This document shows positions 15,549 to 24,012 of a DNA stretch of 64,000 nt, in pieces. The stretch covers positions 248,001 to 312,000 of the forward strand of contig NZ_QKTO01000003.1 of NCBI RefSeq assembly GCF_003234855.1, in the 5' to 3' direction. This stretch comes from Curtobacterium sp. MCBD17_032. GTDB lineage: Bacteria > Actinomycetota > Actinomycetes > Actinomycetales > Microbacteriaceae. Below the pieces are notes generated by a model, which was not told the origin of the DNA, ran no database searches, and was given only the letters and a program-made list of their open reading frames with translations. Made by a program: the position numbers and the translations under genes. The first letter of the stretch is position 1, and the number at the start of each line of letters is the position of its first letter.

Positions 15549-16370
15549 ATGTCGCTCACCATCACCCAGCCCCGCACCGACCTGACCGACCCCGCCCGTG
15601 ACCGGACCGCACCGGGCCTCCGGACGGCAGCGCCTGCACCCACCGACCTCGGCAGCGTGACGCCGATCCGAGCACGCCGTGTGCCGACCGCACAGCCTGT
15701 CCGTCCCGTGGCCGACGCCACCGCCGTGCCCACCAGCCCCGCCGTCGCGCCGCAGCGCAACCGTGGCCTGCCGGAGGGGACCGAGGCGCGCGGCTTCGCG
15801 CTGTACGTCGGGCTCGACGAAGCCGCGGCCGCAGCGGCCGGCACGACCCTGGCGGCCGTCGTGGAGCAGCTGAAGGCCCTGACCGCGCAGCTCGTGCCCT
15901 CCGCCGAGACCTACGCCGCGGTCGCCGTCGCCGCGGAGGGGTCCGGCGGACGGGACGTCGACGTGGTCCGGCTGGCGCTGCAGGACCGGTCGGCGGTCGC
16001 CGCGCGCAAGCAGACCGAGAAGCCCGAACCGGAGGAGACCGGGGTCGTCATCGACATCTCGCGCAAGCGCGTCGTCCTCGACGGAGAGCCGGCGCCCCTG
16101 ACGTTCAAGGAGTTCGAGCTGCTGCAGTTCCTCGTCCTCCGCGAAGGACGGACGGTGGACCGCTCGGCGATCATCGAGGGCCTCTGGTCGGCCGGCGACG
16201 ACGAGACCCCGAACGAACGCACCATCGACGTGCACGTCCGCCGCCTGCGCGCGAAGCTCGGCGCGTTCGAGGAGATCGTCCGCACGGTCCGCGGGGTCGG
16301 GTACCGGTTCGACCGGCATGCCGACGTCTCGGTGCGCTACGCGTCCACGCCCTCGCCCGACCTCTTCTGA
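15549..16370 (+). CDS. winged helix-turn-helix DNA-binding protein (OmpR-type effector domain, no receiver)
   Basis: The 273-residue protein has a disordered Pro/Ala/Arg-rich start (residues 1-75), a middle domain (about 78-140, RGFALYVGLDEAAAAAAGTT onward) I cannot assign, a charged linker, and a C-terminal Trans_Reg_C winged helix (residues about 170-262: VVLDGEPAPLTFKEFELLQF, then ERTIDVHVRRLRAKLG and RTVRGVGYRFD). There is no phosphorylatable receiver domain, so it is not a normal two-component regulator. GGAG at 15537-15540 supports the ATG at 15549. It probably shares the promoter at 15167-15196, giving a 346-base leader that contains the small ORF. Confidence 0.85.
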   Translation: MSLTITQPRTDLTDPARDRTAPGLRTAAPAPTDLGSVTPIRARRVPTAQPVRPVADATAVPTSPAVAPQRNRGLPEGTEARGFALYVGLDEAAAAAAGTTLAAVVEQLKALTAQLVPSAETYAAVAVAAEGSGGRDVDVVRLALQDRSAVAARKQTEKPEPEETGVVIDISRKRVVLDGEPAPLTFKEFELLQFLVLREGRTVDRSAIIEGLWSAGDDETPNERTIDVHVRRLRAKLGAFEEIVRTVRGVGYRFDRHADVSVRYASTPSPDLF

Positions 16371-16452
16371 ACCGGCTCTCGTCCGGCGCTCGGGCAACTC
16401 GCAGGAACAGCCGGCGTGGCCGCCTTCCCTGGCGTTACCGCTTCGTTATACA

Positions 16453-16560
16453 GTCGGTGGTGCAGTCGGTGTTTGCTGTGGCATCGGCTGTGGAATGTGA
16501 TTGCAGGAATCTCCCGGTGCAAGGGAGCGGGCCGGTCGTCCACTCGGACGGCCGGCCCGC
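16453..16560 (+). ncRNA. candidate small RNA ending in a hairpin terminator
   Basis: No ORF fits this stretch, yet it is clearly less GC-rich than its surroundings and is bounded by a TATACA box (16447-16452) and a terminator hairpin at 16527-16560 followed by GTTCTTCCTC. A direct repeat CAGTCGGTG occurs at 16451 and 16463. It could instead be the 3' end of the winged-helix mRNA. No known RNA family is recognised. Confidence 0.35.
16527..16560 (+). terminator. hairpin terminator with T-rich tail
   Basis: 15-base arms (16527-16541 and 16546-16560) with one G-U pair around a four-base loop, followed by GTTCTTCCTC. It ends either the winged-helix transcript or a small RNA. Confidence 0.75.
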
Positions 16561-16617
16561 GTTCTTCCTCGGTGCCCCTCGGTAGGGTGGGGGTCCACCG
16601 ACCGGAGGGACACACCC

Positions 16618-17121
16618 GTGAGCGATCACCGCAGCGAGAAGGCCACAGCGGTGGCGGCGTGGGAGTCCCTGTTCCGGGCCCAGGTCACCGTGATGCGGAA
16701 CCTCAACGCCGAGTTCCCGACGGCCGAGATCTCGTTCAACGAGTACGACGTCTGTTTCAACCTCTCGACCCAGCCCGGTCGCCGGTGCCGGATGCGCGAC
16801 CTGACGGGGCACCTCCTCCTGACCCAGCCGAGCGTCAGTCGCCTGGTCGACCGCCTCGCGTCGAAGGGCATCGTCGAGAAACAGCCCGACCCGACCGATG
16901 CCCGCGGGGTCATCGTCGCCCTCACCGCGCACGGCTACGACGTCTACCGCGCCGTCGCCGTGCAGCACGCCTCCACCATCGCGGCGCAGGTCGGCGCGGG
17001 ACTCGACGACACCGAACTGCGGACACTCACCGAGCTCTGCACGAAGCTCCGGGTCGCCACGGCGGCGACACCCGCGACCCGTCGGTCGGTCGCGACGGTG
17101 CCGGATCGGGCCTCGGCATGA
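16618..17121 (+). CDS. MarR family transcriptional regulator
   Basis: The 167-residue product has the MarR winged helix in the middle (MRDLTGHLLLTQPSVSRLVD, then KGIVEKQPDPTDARGVIVAL) flanked by dimerization helices. Start GTG 16618 is supported by GGAGGG at 16604-16609. Its stop overlaps the phrB start as ATGA, so regulator, photolyase and serine hydrolase form one translationally coupled operon; the regulator may control its own operon. The inducer is unknown. A TAGGGT box lies at 16583-16588. Confidence 0.9.
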   Translation: MSDHRSEKATAVAAWESLFRAQVTVMRNLNAEFPTAEISFNEYDVCFNLSTQPGRRCRMRDLTGHLLLTQPSVSRLVDRLASKGIVEKQPDPTDARGVIVALTAHGYDVYRAVAVQHASTIAAQVGAGLDDTELRTLTELCTKLRVATAATPATRRSVATVPDRASA

Positions 17122-18467
17122 GCGGCTCGGTCGTCTGGTTGCGCGACGACCTCCGGATCGCCGACAACCCCGCGCTGCGCTCGGCGGTCGACCGCGGAGG
17201 CCCCGTCACCGTGGTGTACGTGCTCGACGAGCAGAGCGAGGGGATCCGTCCCCACGGCGCGGCCGCCCGCTGGTGGCTCCACCAGTCCCTGGCCGCGCTC
17301 GACGCCGACCTCCGCGCACACGGCACCGCGCTCGTCCTCCGACGGGGTGCAGCGGCCGACGTCATCGCCGACCTCGTCGAGGAGTCCGGTGCGGACGCCG
17401 TGTTCTGGAACCGGCGGTACGGCCGGGTCGAGCGGGAGATCGACGCGGGCATCAAGGCCGGCCTCGTCGCCGCGGGCATCGAGGCGCACAGCTCCGCCGG
17501 CACCCTGCTCTGGGAGCCGTGGACCGTCCTGACCGGCAAGGGTGAGCCGTTCAAGGTCTTCACGCCGTTCTGGCGCGCCGCGCAGGCGTTGCCGGAGCCG
17601 CGGCACCCCTGGCCCGAGCCGGAGACGATCGCCCCGCCGGCGGACGTGACGTCGGACGCGCTCGACGACTGGGCGCTCCTGCCCACCACCCCGGACTGGG
17701 CCGGCGGGATGCGGGACGCCTGGACGCCCGGCGAGCACGGCGCCTGGGACCGCATGGAGCGGTTCATCGACGAGGCCCTCGCCGACTACGACCAGCGGGA
17801 CGAGCCCGCGCAGGCGGCGACGAGCAGCCTCTCCCCCCACCTGCGCTGGGGCGAGATCAGCCCGTACCAGGTCTGGCACCGCCTGCACGAGACCCTCGAA
17901 CCCGACCAGCGCCGTGCCGCGCCGGCGTTCCTCCGGCAGCTCGCCTGGCGCGAGTTCAACTGGAACGAGTACTTCCACTGCGACGACATCGCCCGGACGA
18001 ACGTGCGGCGGGAGTTCGACGCGTTCCCGTGGCGGGAGGTGTCCGAGGACGAACTCGACCGGTGGCGTCACGGCACGACCGGGTTCGACCTCGTCGACGC
18101 CGGCATGCGCGAGCTCTGGCACACGGGCGCGATGCACAACCGGGTGCGCCTGGCGACGGCGAGCTTCCTCGTGAAGAACATGCTCGTGGACTGGCGCGTC
18201 GGTGAGCAGTGGTTCTGGGACACGCTGGTGGACGCCGACGCGGCGAACAACGCGGCCAACTGGCAGTGGGTCGCCGGCTCGGGCTTCGACGCCGCCCCGT
18301 ACTTCCGCGTGTTCAACCCCGACCGGCAGCTCGAACGCTTCGACCCCCACCGGGAGTACGTGCGCCGGTGGGTGCCTGCCGACGAGGACCGACCGGAGCC
18401 GATGCTCGACCTGAAGACGAGTCGGCAGCGGGCACTCGACGCGTACGCCGAGATGCGGCGCGTATGA
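17118..18467 (+). CDS. phrB: cryptochrome/deoxyribodipyrimidine photolyase
   Basis: This 449-residue flavoprotein would use blue light to split cyclobutane pyrimidine dimers. An N-terminal antenna domain starts SVVWLRDDLRIADNPAL; the C-terminal helical FAD domain has LSPHLRWGEISP, FLRQLAWREFNWNEYF, HNRVRLATASFLVKNM and DADAANNAANWQWVAGSG, the FAD and DNA-binding signatures of class I CPD photolyases. Length is typical. It overlaps both marR (ATGA at 17118) and the serine hydrolase gene (ATGA at 18464). A light-exposed habitat such as leaf surfaces would fit, but that is inference. Confidence 0.95.
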   Translation: MSGSVVWLRDDLRIADNPALRSAVDRGGPVTVVYVLDEQSEGIRPHGAAARWWLHQSLAALDADLRAHGTALVLRRGAAADVIADLVEESGADAVFWNRRYGRVEREIDAGIKAGLVAAGIEAHSSAGTLLWEPWTVLTGKGEPFKVFTPFWRAAQALPEPRHPWPEPETIAPPADVTSDALDDWALLPTTPDWAGGMRDAWTPGEHGAWDRMERFIDEALADYDQRDEPAQAATSSLSPHLRWGEISPYQVWHRLHETLEPDQRRAAPAFLRQLAWREFNWNEYFHCDDIARTNVRREFDAFPWREVSEDELDRWRHGTTGFDLVDAGMRELWHTGAMHNRVRLATASFLVKNMLVDWRVGEQWFWDTLVDADAANNAANWQWVAGSGFDAAPYFRVFNPDRQLERFDPHREYVRRWVPADEDRPEPMLDLKTSRQRALDAYAEMRRV

Positions 18468-20020
18468 GGCGGCCGAGCCCGGAGGTGCTCGACGCCGTCG
18501 ACTCCCTGCACCGGCGGCGGGTGCTGGACGGCACCGCGCCGAGCAGCGTCTGGGGCGTCTTCGACCGGCACGGGCTCGTCGCCTCCGGCGGGCACGGGGA
18601 CCGCGGTGACGGTGCTGCCCCCGACGCCGACACGGTGTTCCGCATCGCGTCGTGCACGAAGAGCGTCACCGCCGCGACCCTGCTCGGCCTCGTCGCGGAC
18701 GGCCTGGTGTCCCTCGACGCCCCGATCACCGCGTTCGTGCCGGCGTTCGAGGCGGTCCGGCTGCCCACGGCGGACTCCCCCGTGCCGACCCTCCGCATGC
18801 TCCTGACGATGTCCGCGGGCTTCCCCACGGACGACCCGTGGGCGGACCGGCAGGAGTCGATCACCGACCAGGACCTCGACGACGTACTGCGCGCCGGCCT
18901 GCTGTTCGACTCCGTGCCGGGCACCGGGTTCGCCTACTCGAACCTCGGGTACGCGCTGCTCGGTCGAGCGGTGTCGTTCGTCGCCGGGGCGCCCTTCCCG
19001 ACGGTCGCGACGGACCGTGTGCTCCGACCGCTCGGGCTCGACGCCACCGTGTTCGCCGCCGCCGACGCCCGCGGCCACGTCGTCACCGGCCATCGACAGG
19101 TCGATGACGGCTGGGAGGCACTCCCGACGACCGGTCCGGGCGCGTTCTCGCCGATCGGCGGCCTGTTCTCGACCGTGCGCGACCTGGCCCGGTGGGGCGG
19201 TTGGCTCGCCGCGGCCTTCGCCGACACCGCTGCACCCTTCCCGGTCGCGGGCGATGCCGCCACCGGCGCCGGGCCCCTCACGACGACGGACCGCCGCGCG
19301 ATGCAGCAGGGGACGCGGATCATCCCGCCCGGAACGCTCCCCGGCTCGACGCGGACCTCGGGCTACGGGTTCGGGCTGTTCGTCGAGCACGACCCCGACG
19401 TCGGTCCGATCGTGTCACACTCCGGCGGGTACCCGGGGTTCTCCGCGCACATGCGCTGGTCGACGTCGACCGGACTCGGGGTCGTCGCCTTCGAGAACGC
19501 CACGCAGGCGAAGGTGTCCGCGGTCGCGACCCGCGCCCTCGACCTCCTCCTGGCGGACGCCCGGTCGACTGCCGCGACGTCGGTCGTGTCGGTCAGCAGC
19601 CCGGTCACCCCGGCGACCGAGCAGCGGGACGACGAGCGGTCACCGGGCAGCGAACCCGTCCTGCCGGCAACACGTGCTGCGCAGCGTTCGGTGACCCGTC
19701 TGCTGACGGACTGGTCCGACGCAGCGGCTGCGGCGATCTGTGCCGAGAACGTCCCGATGGACATCCCCTGGACGCGTCGTCGGGTGGCGATCGCCGACGC
19801 GCTCGGATCCGTCGGCGCCGACCTGTCGGCTCCGCCGGTGGCCGAGCGGTCCGGTGCCCCCACGCACCTGCGCTGGTGGGTGCCGGGCGCTCGAGGCCGG
19901 CTCCGCGTGGAGATCCGTCTCGCTCCGCTCGCGTCCGGGCTCGTCCAGACCCTCGTCGTCCGTGCCGAACCGGCCCTGACGTCCCCCGCGTCGACGACGC
20001 CCCCGGAGCACCTGGCCTGA
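18464..20020 (+). CDS. serine hydrolase, beta-lactamase/penicillin-binding-protein-like
   Basis: The 518-residue protein belongs to the class C beta-lactamase-like serine hydrolases. The catalytic SxxK is in FRIASCTKSVTAATLL (near residue 66), the YxN in GFAYSNLGYALLGR, and an HSGG motif at VSHSGGYPGFSAHMR. Such enzymes hydrolyse peptidoglycan-like amides or esters; specificity is unknown. No signal peptide is visible, so it is probably cytoplasmic. Residues about 370-518 form an extra C-terminal region without a family I recognise. It is coupled to phrB by an ATGA overlap. Confidence 0.9.
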   Translation: MRRPSPEVLDAVDSLHRRRVLDGTAPSSVWGVFDRHGLVASGGHGDRGDGAAPDADTVFRIASCTKSVTAATLLGLVADGLVSLDAPITAFVPAFEAVRLPTADSPVPTLRMLLTMSAGFPTDDPWADRQESITDQDLDDVLRAGLLFDSVPGTGFAYSNLGYALLGRAVSFVAGAPFPTVATDRVLRPLGLDATVFAAADARGHVVTGHRQVDDGWEALPTTGPGAFSPIGGLFSTVRDLARWGGWLAAAFADTAAPFPVAGDAATGAGPLTTTDRRAMQQGTRIIPPGTLPGSTRTSGYGFGLFVEHDPDVGPIVSHSGGYPGFSAHMRWSTSTGLGVVAFENATQAKVSAVATRALDLLLADARSTAATSVVSVSSPVTPATEQRDDERSPGSEPVLPATRAAQRSVTRLLTDWSDAAAAAICAENVPMDIPWTRRRVAIADALGSVGADLSAPPVAERSGAPTHLRWWVPGARGRLRVEIRLAPLASGLVQTLVVRAEPALTSPASTTPPEHLA

Positions 20021-20112
20021 TCGAGCGGAGCCATCCCGTCAGCTGTCCGGTAACATGCTGCATGTCCGCTCGTGTGGCGGTCGTCAGCCTGTTCCTCGCT
20101 CGGGAGAGACCC

Positions 20113-20754
20113 ATGCCTCGTCAACCGGACCCGTCCCTGAAGCCGGCGATCGTCGCGAAGGTCACGGAGCACCTGCGCGGGACCTGTCTCGAGGACGTGT
20201 CCGTCCGGAGCCTCGGCCGTGTCCTCGGGACGAGCGCGTACCCGATCGTCTACCACTTCGGGTCGCGGGACGGCCTCATCGACGCCGTGGTCGAGCACCT
20301 CAGCCGGCACGCCGGCCGCGTGCACCTCGACCCGGACGCCGACGAACAGGCGTTGACGAGGTACCTGGTCGCCGTCTTCGGCGGCCTGGACGACCCGGAC
20401 CGGTTCCTCGCGGCGCGGCTGACGTTCGAGCTCGGCGCCGTGGAACCCCTGACGGGTCACGACCGCCACCGCTGCCAGCACCGGGCGCAGATCGAGACCC
20501 TCGCGGCCTGGTGTCGGGCGCGGGGAGCAGACGCCTGCACGGCGCTGCGCGCCGCGCAGGCGGCGGTCCTCGCCTGTCGTGGCGCGCAGTGGGGCGCCGT
20601 CCTCGACGGCGACGTCACCCCTGTGGAGGGGACGCTCCGGGACGTCGCCCGGCGCCTGGCCGCCGAGATCGGCGCCGCCTGCCCCGCGGACGTCCGCGAC
20701 GACCCGGCCGGTGTCGTCCCGGTCGCGTCCGAGCTCGGCGTGAGCGACCGCTGA
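20113..20754 (+). CDS. TetR-like transcriptional regulator
   Basis: The 213-residue product has a TetR-type HTH near the N-terminus: KPAIVAKVTEHLRG, then VSVRSLGRVLGTSAYPIVYH and FGSRDGLIDAVVEHL. The ligand domain is helical and unassigned. GGGAGAG at 20102-20108 supports the ATG at 20113; an in-frame ATG at 20062 lies five bases after TAACAT and would be an alternative leaderless start. The target is unknown. A long palindromic hairpin follows the gene. Confidence 0.85.
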   Translation: MPRQPDPSLKPAIVAKVTEHLRGTCLEDVSVRSLGRVLGTSAYPIVYHFGSRDGLIDAVVEHLSRHAGRVHLDPDADEQALTRYLVAVFGGLDDPDRFLAARLTFELGAVEPLTGHDRHRCQHRAQIETLAAWCRARGADACTALRAAQAAVLACRGAQWGAVLDGDVTPVEGTLRDVARRLAAEIGAACPADVRDDPAGVVPVASELGVSDR

Positions 20755-20780
20755 CGAACGTCCGGTGTGCTGGTGGACGA

Positions 20781-20824
20781 CGGACGGGAGGCCCGGTACC
20801 AGCTGGTACCGGGCCTCCCGTCCG
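20781..20824. terminator. perfect 44-bp palindrome between convergent tetR and sodA
   Basis: Arms 20781-20802 and 20803-20824 are exact complements, with the GGACGGGAGGCCCG word on the left. It sits between convergent genes and probably ends both transcripts, though no T run follows. Confidence 0.75.
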
Positions 20825-20905
20825 TCCGTGGACCGCGTTCCGCGACCCGCGCCGTCACGCGAGCACGGGGCTCACGAGGTCTCGGCGCTCACCATCGCAT
20901 GGGGC

Positions 20906-21520
20906 TCAGAGCGTGACGAAGCTCTGCGACTTGGCGTTCTCGAAACGGGCGGCGACGTTCTCCCAGTCGACGATGTTCCACACGGCCTTCACGTAGTCCG
21001 CCTTGACGTTGAGGTAGTCGAGGTAGAAGGCGTGCTCCCACATGTCGAGCATGAAGATCGGGACGAGGCCGAACGGGATGTTGCCCTGCTGGTCGAACAG
21101 CTGGAAGGTGGTCAGCTTCTGGCCGACGACGTCCCAGGCCAGGACGGACCATCCGGAGCCCTGGATGCCGTTGGCGACCGCGGCGAACTGCGCCTGGAAC
21201 TTCTCGAACGAGCCGAAGAACTCGTCGATCGCGCTCGCGAGCTCGCCCTCCGGGACCTTCGTGTCCGGGCCGAGGTTGGTCCAGAAGATCGAGTGGTTGA
21301 CGTGGCCACCGAGGTGGAACGCGAGGTCCTTCTCGAGCTTGTTGACGTTCGCGAAGTTGCCGGACTCGCGCGCCTCGCCGAGCTGCTGCAGCGCGGTGTT
21401 GGCACCGGTCACGTAGGCCTGGTGGTGCTTGTCGTGGTGCAGCTGCATGATCTTGCCGCTGATGTGCGGCTCGAGGGCGGCGTAGTCGTAGGGGAGCTCG
21501 GGCAGGGTGTACTCAGCCAT
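20906..21520 (-). CDS. sodA: superoxide dismutase (Mn/Fe family)
   Basis: The 204-residue enzyme converts superoxide to peroxide and oxygen. The metal ligands are visible: the first His in MQLHHDKHHQAYV, the second in GGHVNHSIFW, and the Asp/His pair in DMWEHAFYLDY. The sequence after the second ligand (QGSGWSVLAWD) and the overall pattern resemble Mn-type actinobacterial enzymes, but the metal cannot be fixed by eye. No signal peptide, so cytosolic. AAAGGA eight bases before the ATG at 21520 is a good ribosome site. Confidence 0.95.
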   Translation of the reverse strand: MAEYTLPELPYDYAALEPHISGKIMQLHHDKHHQAYVTGANTALQQLGEARESGNFANVNKLEKDLAFHLGGHVNHSIFWTNLGPDTKVPEGELASAIDEFFGSFEKFQAQFAAVANGIQGSGWSVLAWDVVGQKLTTFQLFDQQGNIPFGLVPIFMLDMWEHAFYLDYLNVKADYVKAVWNIVDWENVAARFENAKSQSFVTL

Positions 21521-21565
21521 GTGCGGTCCTTTCGATCGGTGATGTGCGGTGCGGGGTCCCGCGGC

Positions 21566-22099
21566 TCACGAGAGCCGGGAACGATCGGTCAGGGAGTGGA
21601 ATTCCCGGTTGTGGTAGACCAGCGGCTCACCGCGGTCGAGACCGACGACGATGTCGAGCACCTCGGCGACGACGACGGTCGAACTGCCGATCGGGGTCGT
21701 CGACAGCGGCCGACAGCGCAGGGCGCTCGCAGCGTCGGGCAGGTAGCGGTCGCCGCTCGGCAGCGCCCCCCAGATCGGGTCGTCCGCGGCGGGGCTGCCG
21801 GTCGAGGCGAAGCGCTTGGCCAGCGCGACCCCGCGGGCGTCCATGAGGTGCACCACGAAGAGCGGGGCCCCGAGGACGACCCCGGCGGACCCGGAGTTCG
21901 TGGACAGCGAGAAGACGAGGACGGGTGGGTCGACCGCGACGGAGGCGACGCTCGAGGCGGTGAGCCCGGTCGGTCCGTCCGGGCCCTCCGCGGTGATGAC
22001 CGCGACGCCCGCGGGGTGTCCACGGAAGGCCGCCTTGTAGGCGGCGGCCATGTCGGCCTGGGGGACGTCTGCCTGCGGGAGATCGGCGGCGTCGGGCAT
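21566..22099 (-). CDS. flavin reductase family protein
   Basis: The 177-residue product is an FMN-binding split-barrel flavin reductase, as found with two-component monooxygenases. Key stretches are AFRGHPAGVAVITAEGPDGP, TGLTASSVASVAVDPPVLVF and the C-terminal LVYHNREFHSL. No monooxygenase partner is adjacent (sodA is downstream), so the partner is unknown. The start could be the ATG at 22099 or at 22051 (MAAAYKAAF); no decisive ribosome site is seen. A TACGTT box about 60 bases upstream may be the promoter. Confidence 0.88.
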   Translation of the reverse strand: MPDAADLPQADVPQADMAAAYKAAFRGHPAGVAVITAEGPDGPTGLTASSVASVAVDPPVLVFSLSTNSGSAGVVLGAPLFVVHLMDARGVALAKRFASTGSPAADDPIWGALPSGDRYLPDAASALRCRPLSTTPIGSSTVVVAEVLDIVVGLDRGEPLVYHNREFHSLTDRSRLS

Positions 22100-22265
22100 G
22101 TCAGTCGTGGTCGTTCCTCGTTCGTGGGGACGGCCGCGGTCGTCGCGGCCACCTCCCAACGTAGGACCTGCGGCATGGTGCGGGTCCATGATTCACAGGT
22201 TCGGCCCATCCCGGGCGTGCCGTCCCGCCGTCGAGCACGCCCTGGTCGGCACGCCGGCTGTCGGC

Positions 22266-23789
22266 TCAGTGACGCCGGAGCATCACGACCGCGCCCGCCG
22301 CCGCGACGAGCATGAGCGCCGCGGCGACCCCGGCCGTCGTGGTGACGCCGGAGTCGAACGCCGCCCGCGCGGACTCGAGCAGGGCTTGACCCGCCGGTCC
22401 GCCGAGCTCGGCTGCAGCGGCGACCGCCCCGCCGAGGGTCTCCCCCGCCGCGGTGTGTGCGGTGGACGACAGTCCGTCGGGGACGACGACGTTCGCCCGG
22501 TACGCCGACGCGAGGATGGTGCCGAGCACGGCGGTCCCGAGCACGGCGCCGATCTCGTACGCGGTCTCCGAGATCGCGGATGCCGCTCCGGCCTTGTCCG
22601 CCGGCGCCGTCGAGATGATGAGGTCGTTCGTGACCGTCTCGGACGCGCCGATGCCGATGCCGAGCAGCACGAACGCGAACGCCAGCGCAGCGATCGTCGC
22701 GTGGTGGCCGAGCCCCGCCACGAGGGCGTACGCCACCGCGGAGAACAGCAGGGACACCGAGACGACCCAGCGCGGTGCGACCCGGGCGACGACCGGCACG
22801 ACGACGAGCCCGGCGACGATGGTGAGCACCGCACCCGGCACGAGGACCAAGCCGCTGGCGAACGGGTCCAGCCCAGCGACGAGCTGCAGGTGCTGGGCGA
22901 TGAAGAACAGGAAGCCGGTGAGCGAGAACATCGCGGCCATGTTCATGAGCACGCTGCCGGTGAAGGCCGTGCTGCGGAAGAGCCGCATGTCGAGCATGGG
23001 CGTCCGGGTGCGGAGCTGCCGTCGGACGAACGCGATGCCGCAGAGCACGCCGACCGCGACCATGGCGACGGCCAGCCCGCGCTCCTCCGGGTGCACGAGC
23101 GACTTGATGGCCCAGACGAGCGGGCCGAGCGCACCGAGGGAGAGCAGCATGCTCGGGACGTCCACGGGACCGGGCTCGGGGTCGCGGGACTCCGGCACGC
23201 AGAACGGCACGGCGACGAGCATGACGACGAGGATCGGCACGGCGACGAGGAACACGCTGCCCCAGTGGAAGTGCGCGAGCAGGACGCCGCCGACGAGCGG
23301 CCCGAGGGCATTGCCGGCGGCGAACATGGTCGACCAGACGGCGAGCGCGAGGCGCCGCTCCCCCGCGTCCGGGAAGACGTTCCGGATGATGGAGAGCGTG
23401 GCGGGCATGAGCATCGCGCCGAACACGCCCATCGCGAGCCGGGCGGCGACGAGCATCCAGGCCTCGGTCGCGAACGCGGCGGCCGCGGAGAGCACCGCGA
23501 ACCCGGTCGCGCCGACCACGAGGATCCGACGGCGTCCGATGCGGTCCCCGATGCTGCCCATGACGACGAGCAGACCGGCGAGGACGAGCGGGTACGCGTC
23601 GACGATCCAGAGCTGCGTGGTCGCGTCGGGGTGCAGCGCGCGGGCGATGGAGGGCAACGCGAAGCTCAGGACGGTGTTGTCGACCGAGATGAGCAGCACC
23701 GGCAACATGAGCACCGCGAGCGCGGCGAACCGCGAAGTGCGGCTCGCGGTCACCCGGGTGGCGACGGGGCTGGTGAGCAGTGCGGACAT
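22266..23789 (-). CDS. MFS transporter, DHA2 (EmrB/QacA) family
   Basis: The 507-residue protein has about 14 hydrophobic helices and motifs of the proton-driven DHA2 drug exporters: DNTVLSFALPSIARAL in helix 1, GSIGDRIGRRRILVVGATGF (motif A) and GNALGPLVGGVL (motif C). It resembles the SmvA/QacA group that exports cationic biocides, but substrate assignment would need experiment. The promoter region (23893-23930) carries two palindromes, suggesting tight repression by a TetR-type protein. GGAG upstream of the ATG at 23789 supports the start. Confidence 0.92.
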   Translation of the reverse strand: MSALLTSPVATRVTASRTSRFAALAVLMLPVLLISVDNTVLSFALPSIARALHPDATTQLWIVDAYPLVLAGLLVVMGSIGDRIGRRRILVVGATGFAVLSAAAAFATEAWMLVAARLAMGVFGAMLMPATLSIIRNVFPDAGERRLALAVWSTMFAAGNALGPLVGGVLLAHFHWGSVFLVAVPILVVMLVAVPFCVPESRDPEPGPVDVPSMLLSLGALGPLVWAIKSLVHPEERGLAVAMVAVGVLCGIAFVRRQLRTRTPMLDMRLFRSTAFTGSVLMNMAAMFSLTGFLFFIAQHLQLVAGLDPFASGLVLVPGAVLTIVAGLVVVPVVARVAPRWVVSVSLLFSAVAYALVAGLGHHATIAALAFAFVLLGIGIGASETVTNDLIISTAPADKAGAASAISETAYEIGAVLGTAVLGTILASAYRANVVVPDGLSSTAHTAAGETLGGAVAAAAELGGPAGQALLESARAAFDSGVTTTAGVAAALMLVAAAGAVVMLRRH

Positions 23790-23892
23790 GGCGGACTCCA
23801 GGACTTCGAGCGTGTCGCGCCGCTGGCCCTCCCGGGCCGGGGCAGACGAGACGGGACGCGGAAGTCGTCACGCGTCCCGTCAGGGTCCCGTT

Positions 23893-23930
23893 AGTGTACC
23901 GTCCGGACGGTCACGGTTGCAAATGCAACC
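23893..23930 (-). promoter_or_regulatory. promoter of the DHA2 transporter with two operator-like palindromes
   Basis: Minus strand: TTGCAA (23917-23922) and TACACT (23893-23898) are 18 bases apart. The spacer contains the perfect 14-bp palindrome ACCGTCCGGACGGT (23898-23911). The -35 box lies in a second inverted repeat, GGTTGCA-2-TGCAACC (23915-23930). A repressor bound here would cover the whole promoter. Confidence 0.7.
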
Positions 23931-24012
23931 AATCGCGGCCTGGAGGCGCTGCTCCCGCCCGATCCGGGCCTCCCGCCCGGCGCACGGCTGCGTCGGACGG
24001 GTCAGCGTCCCG

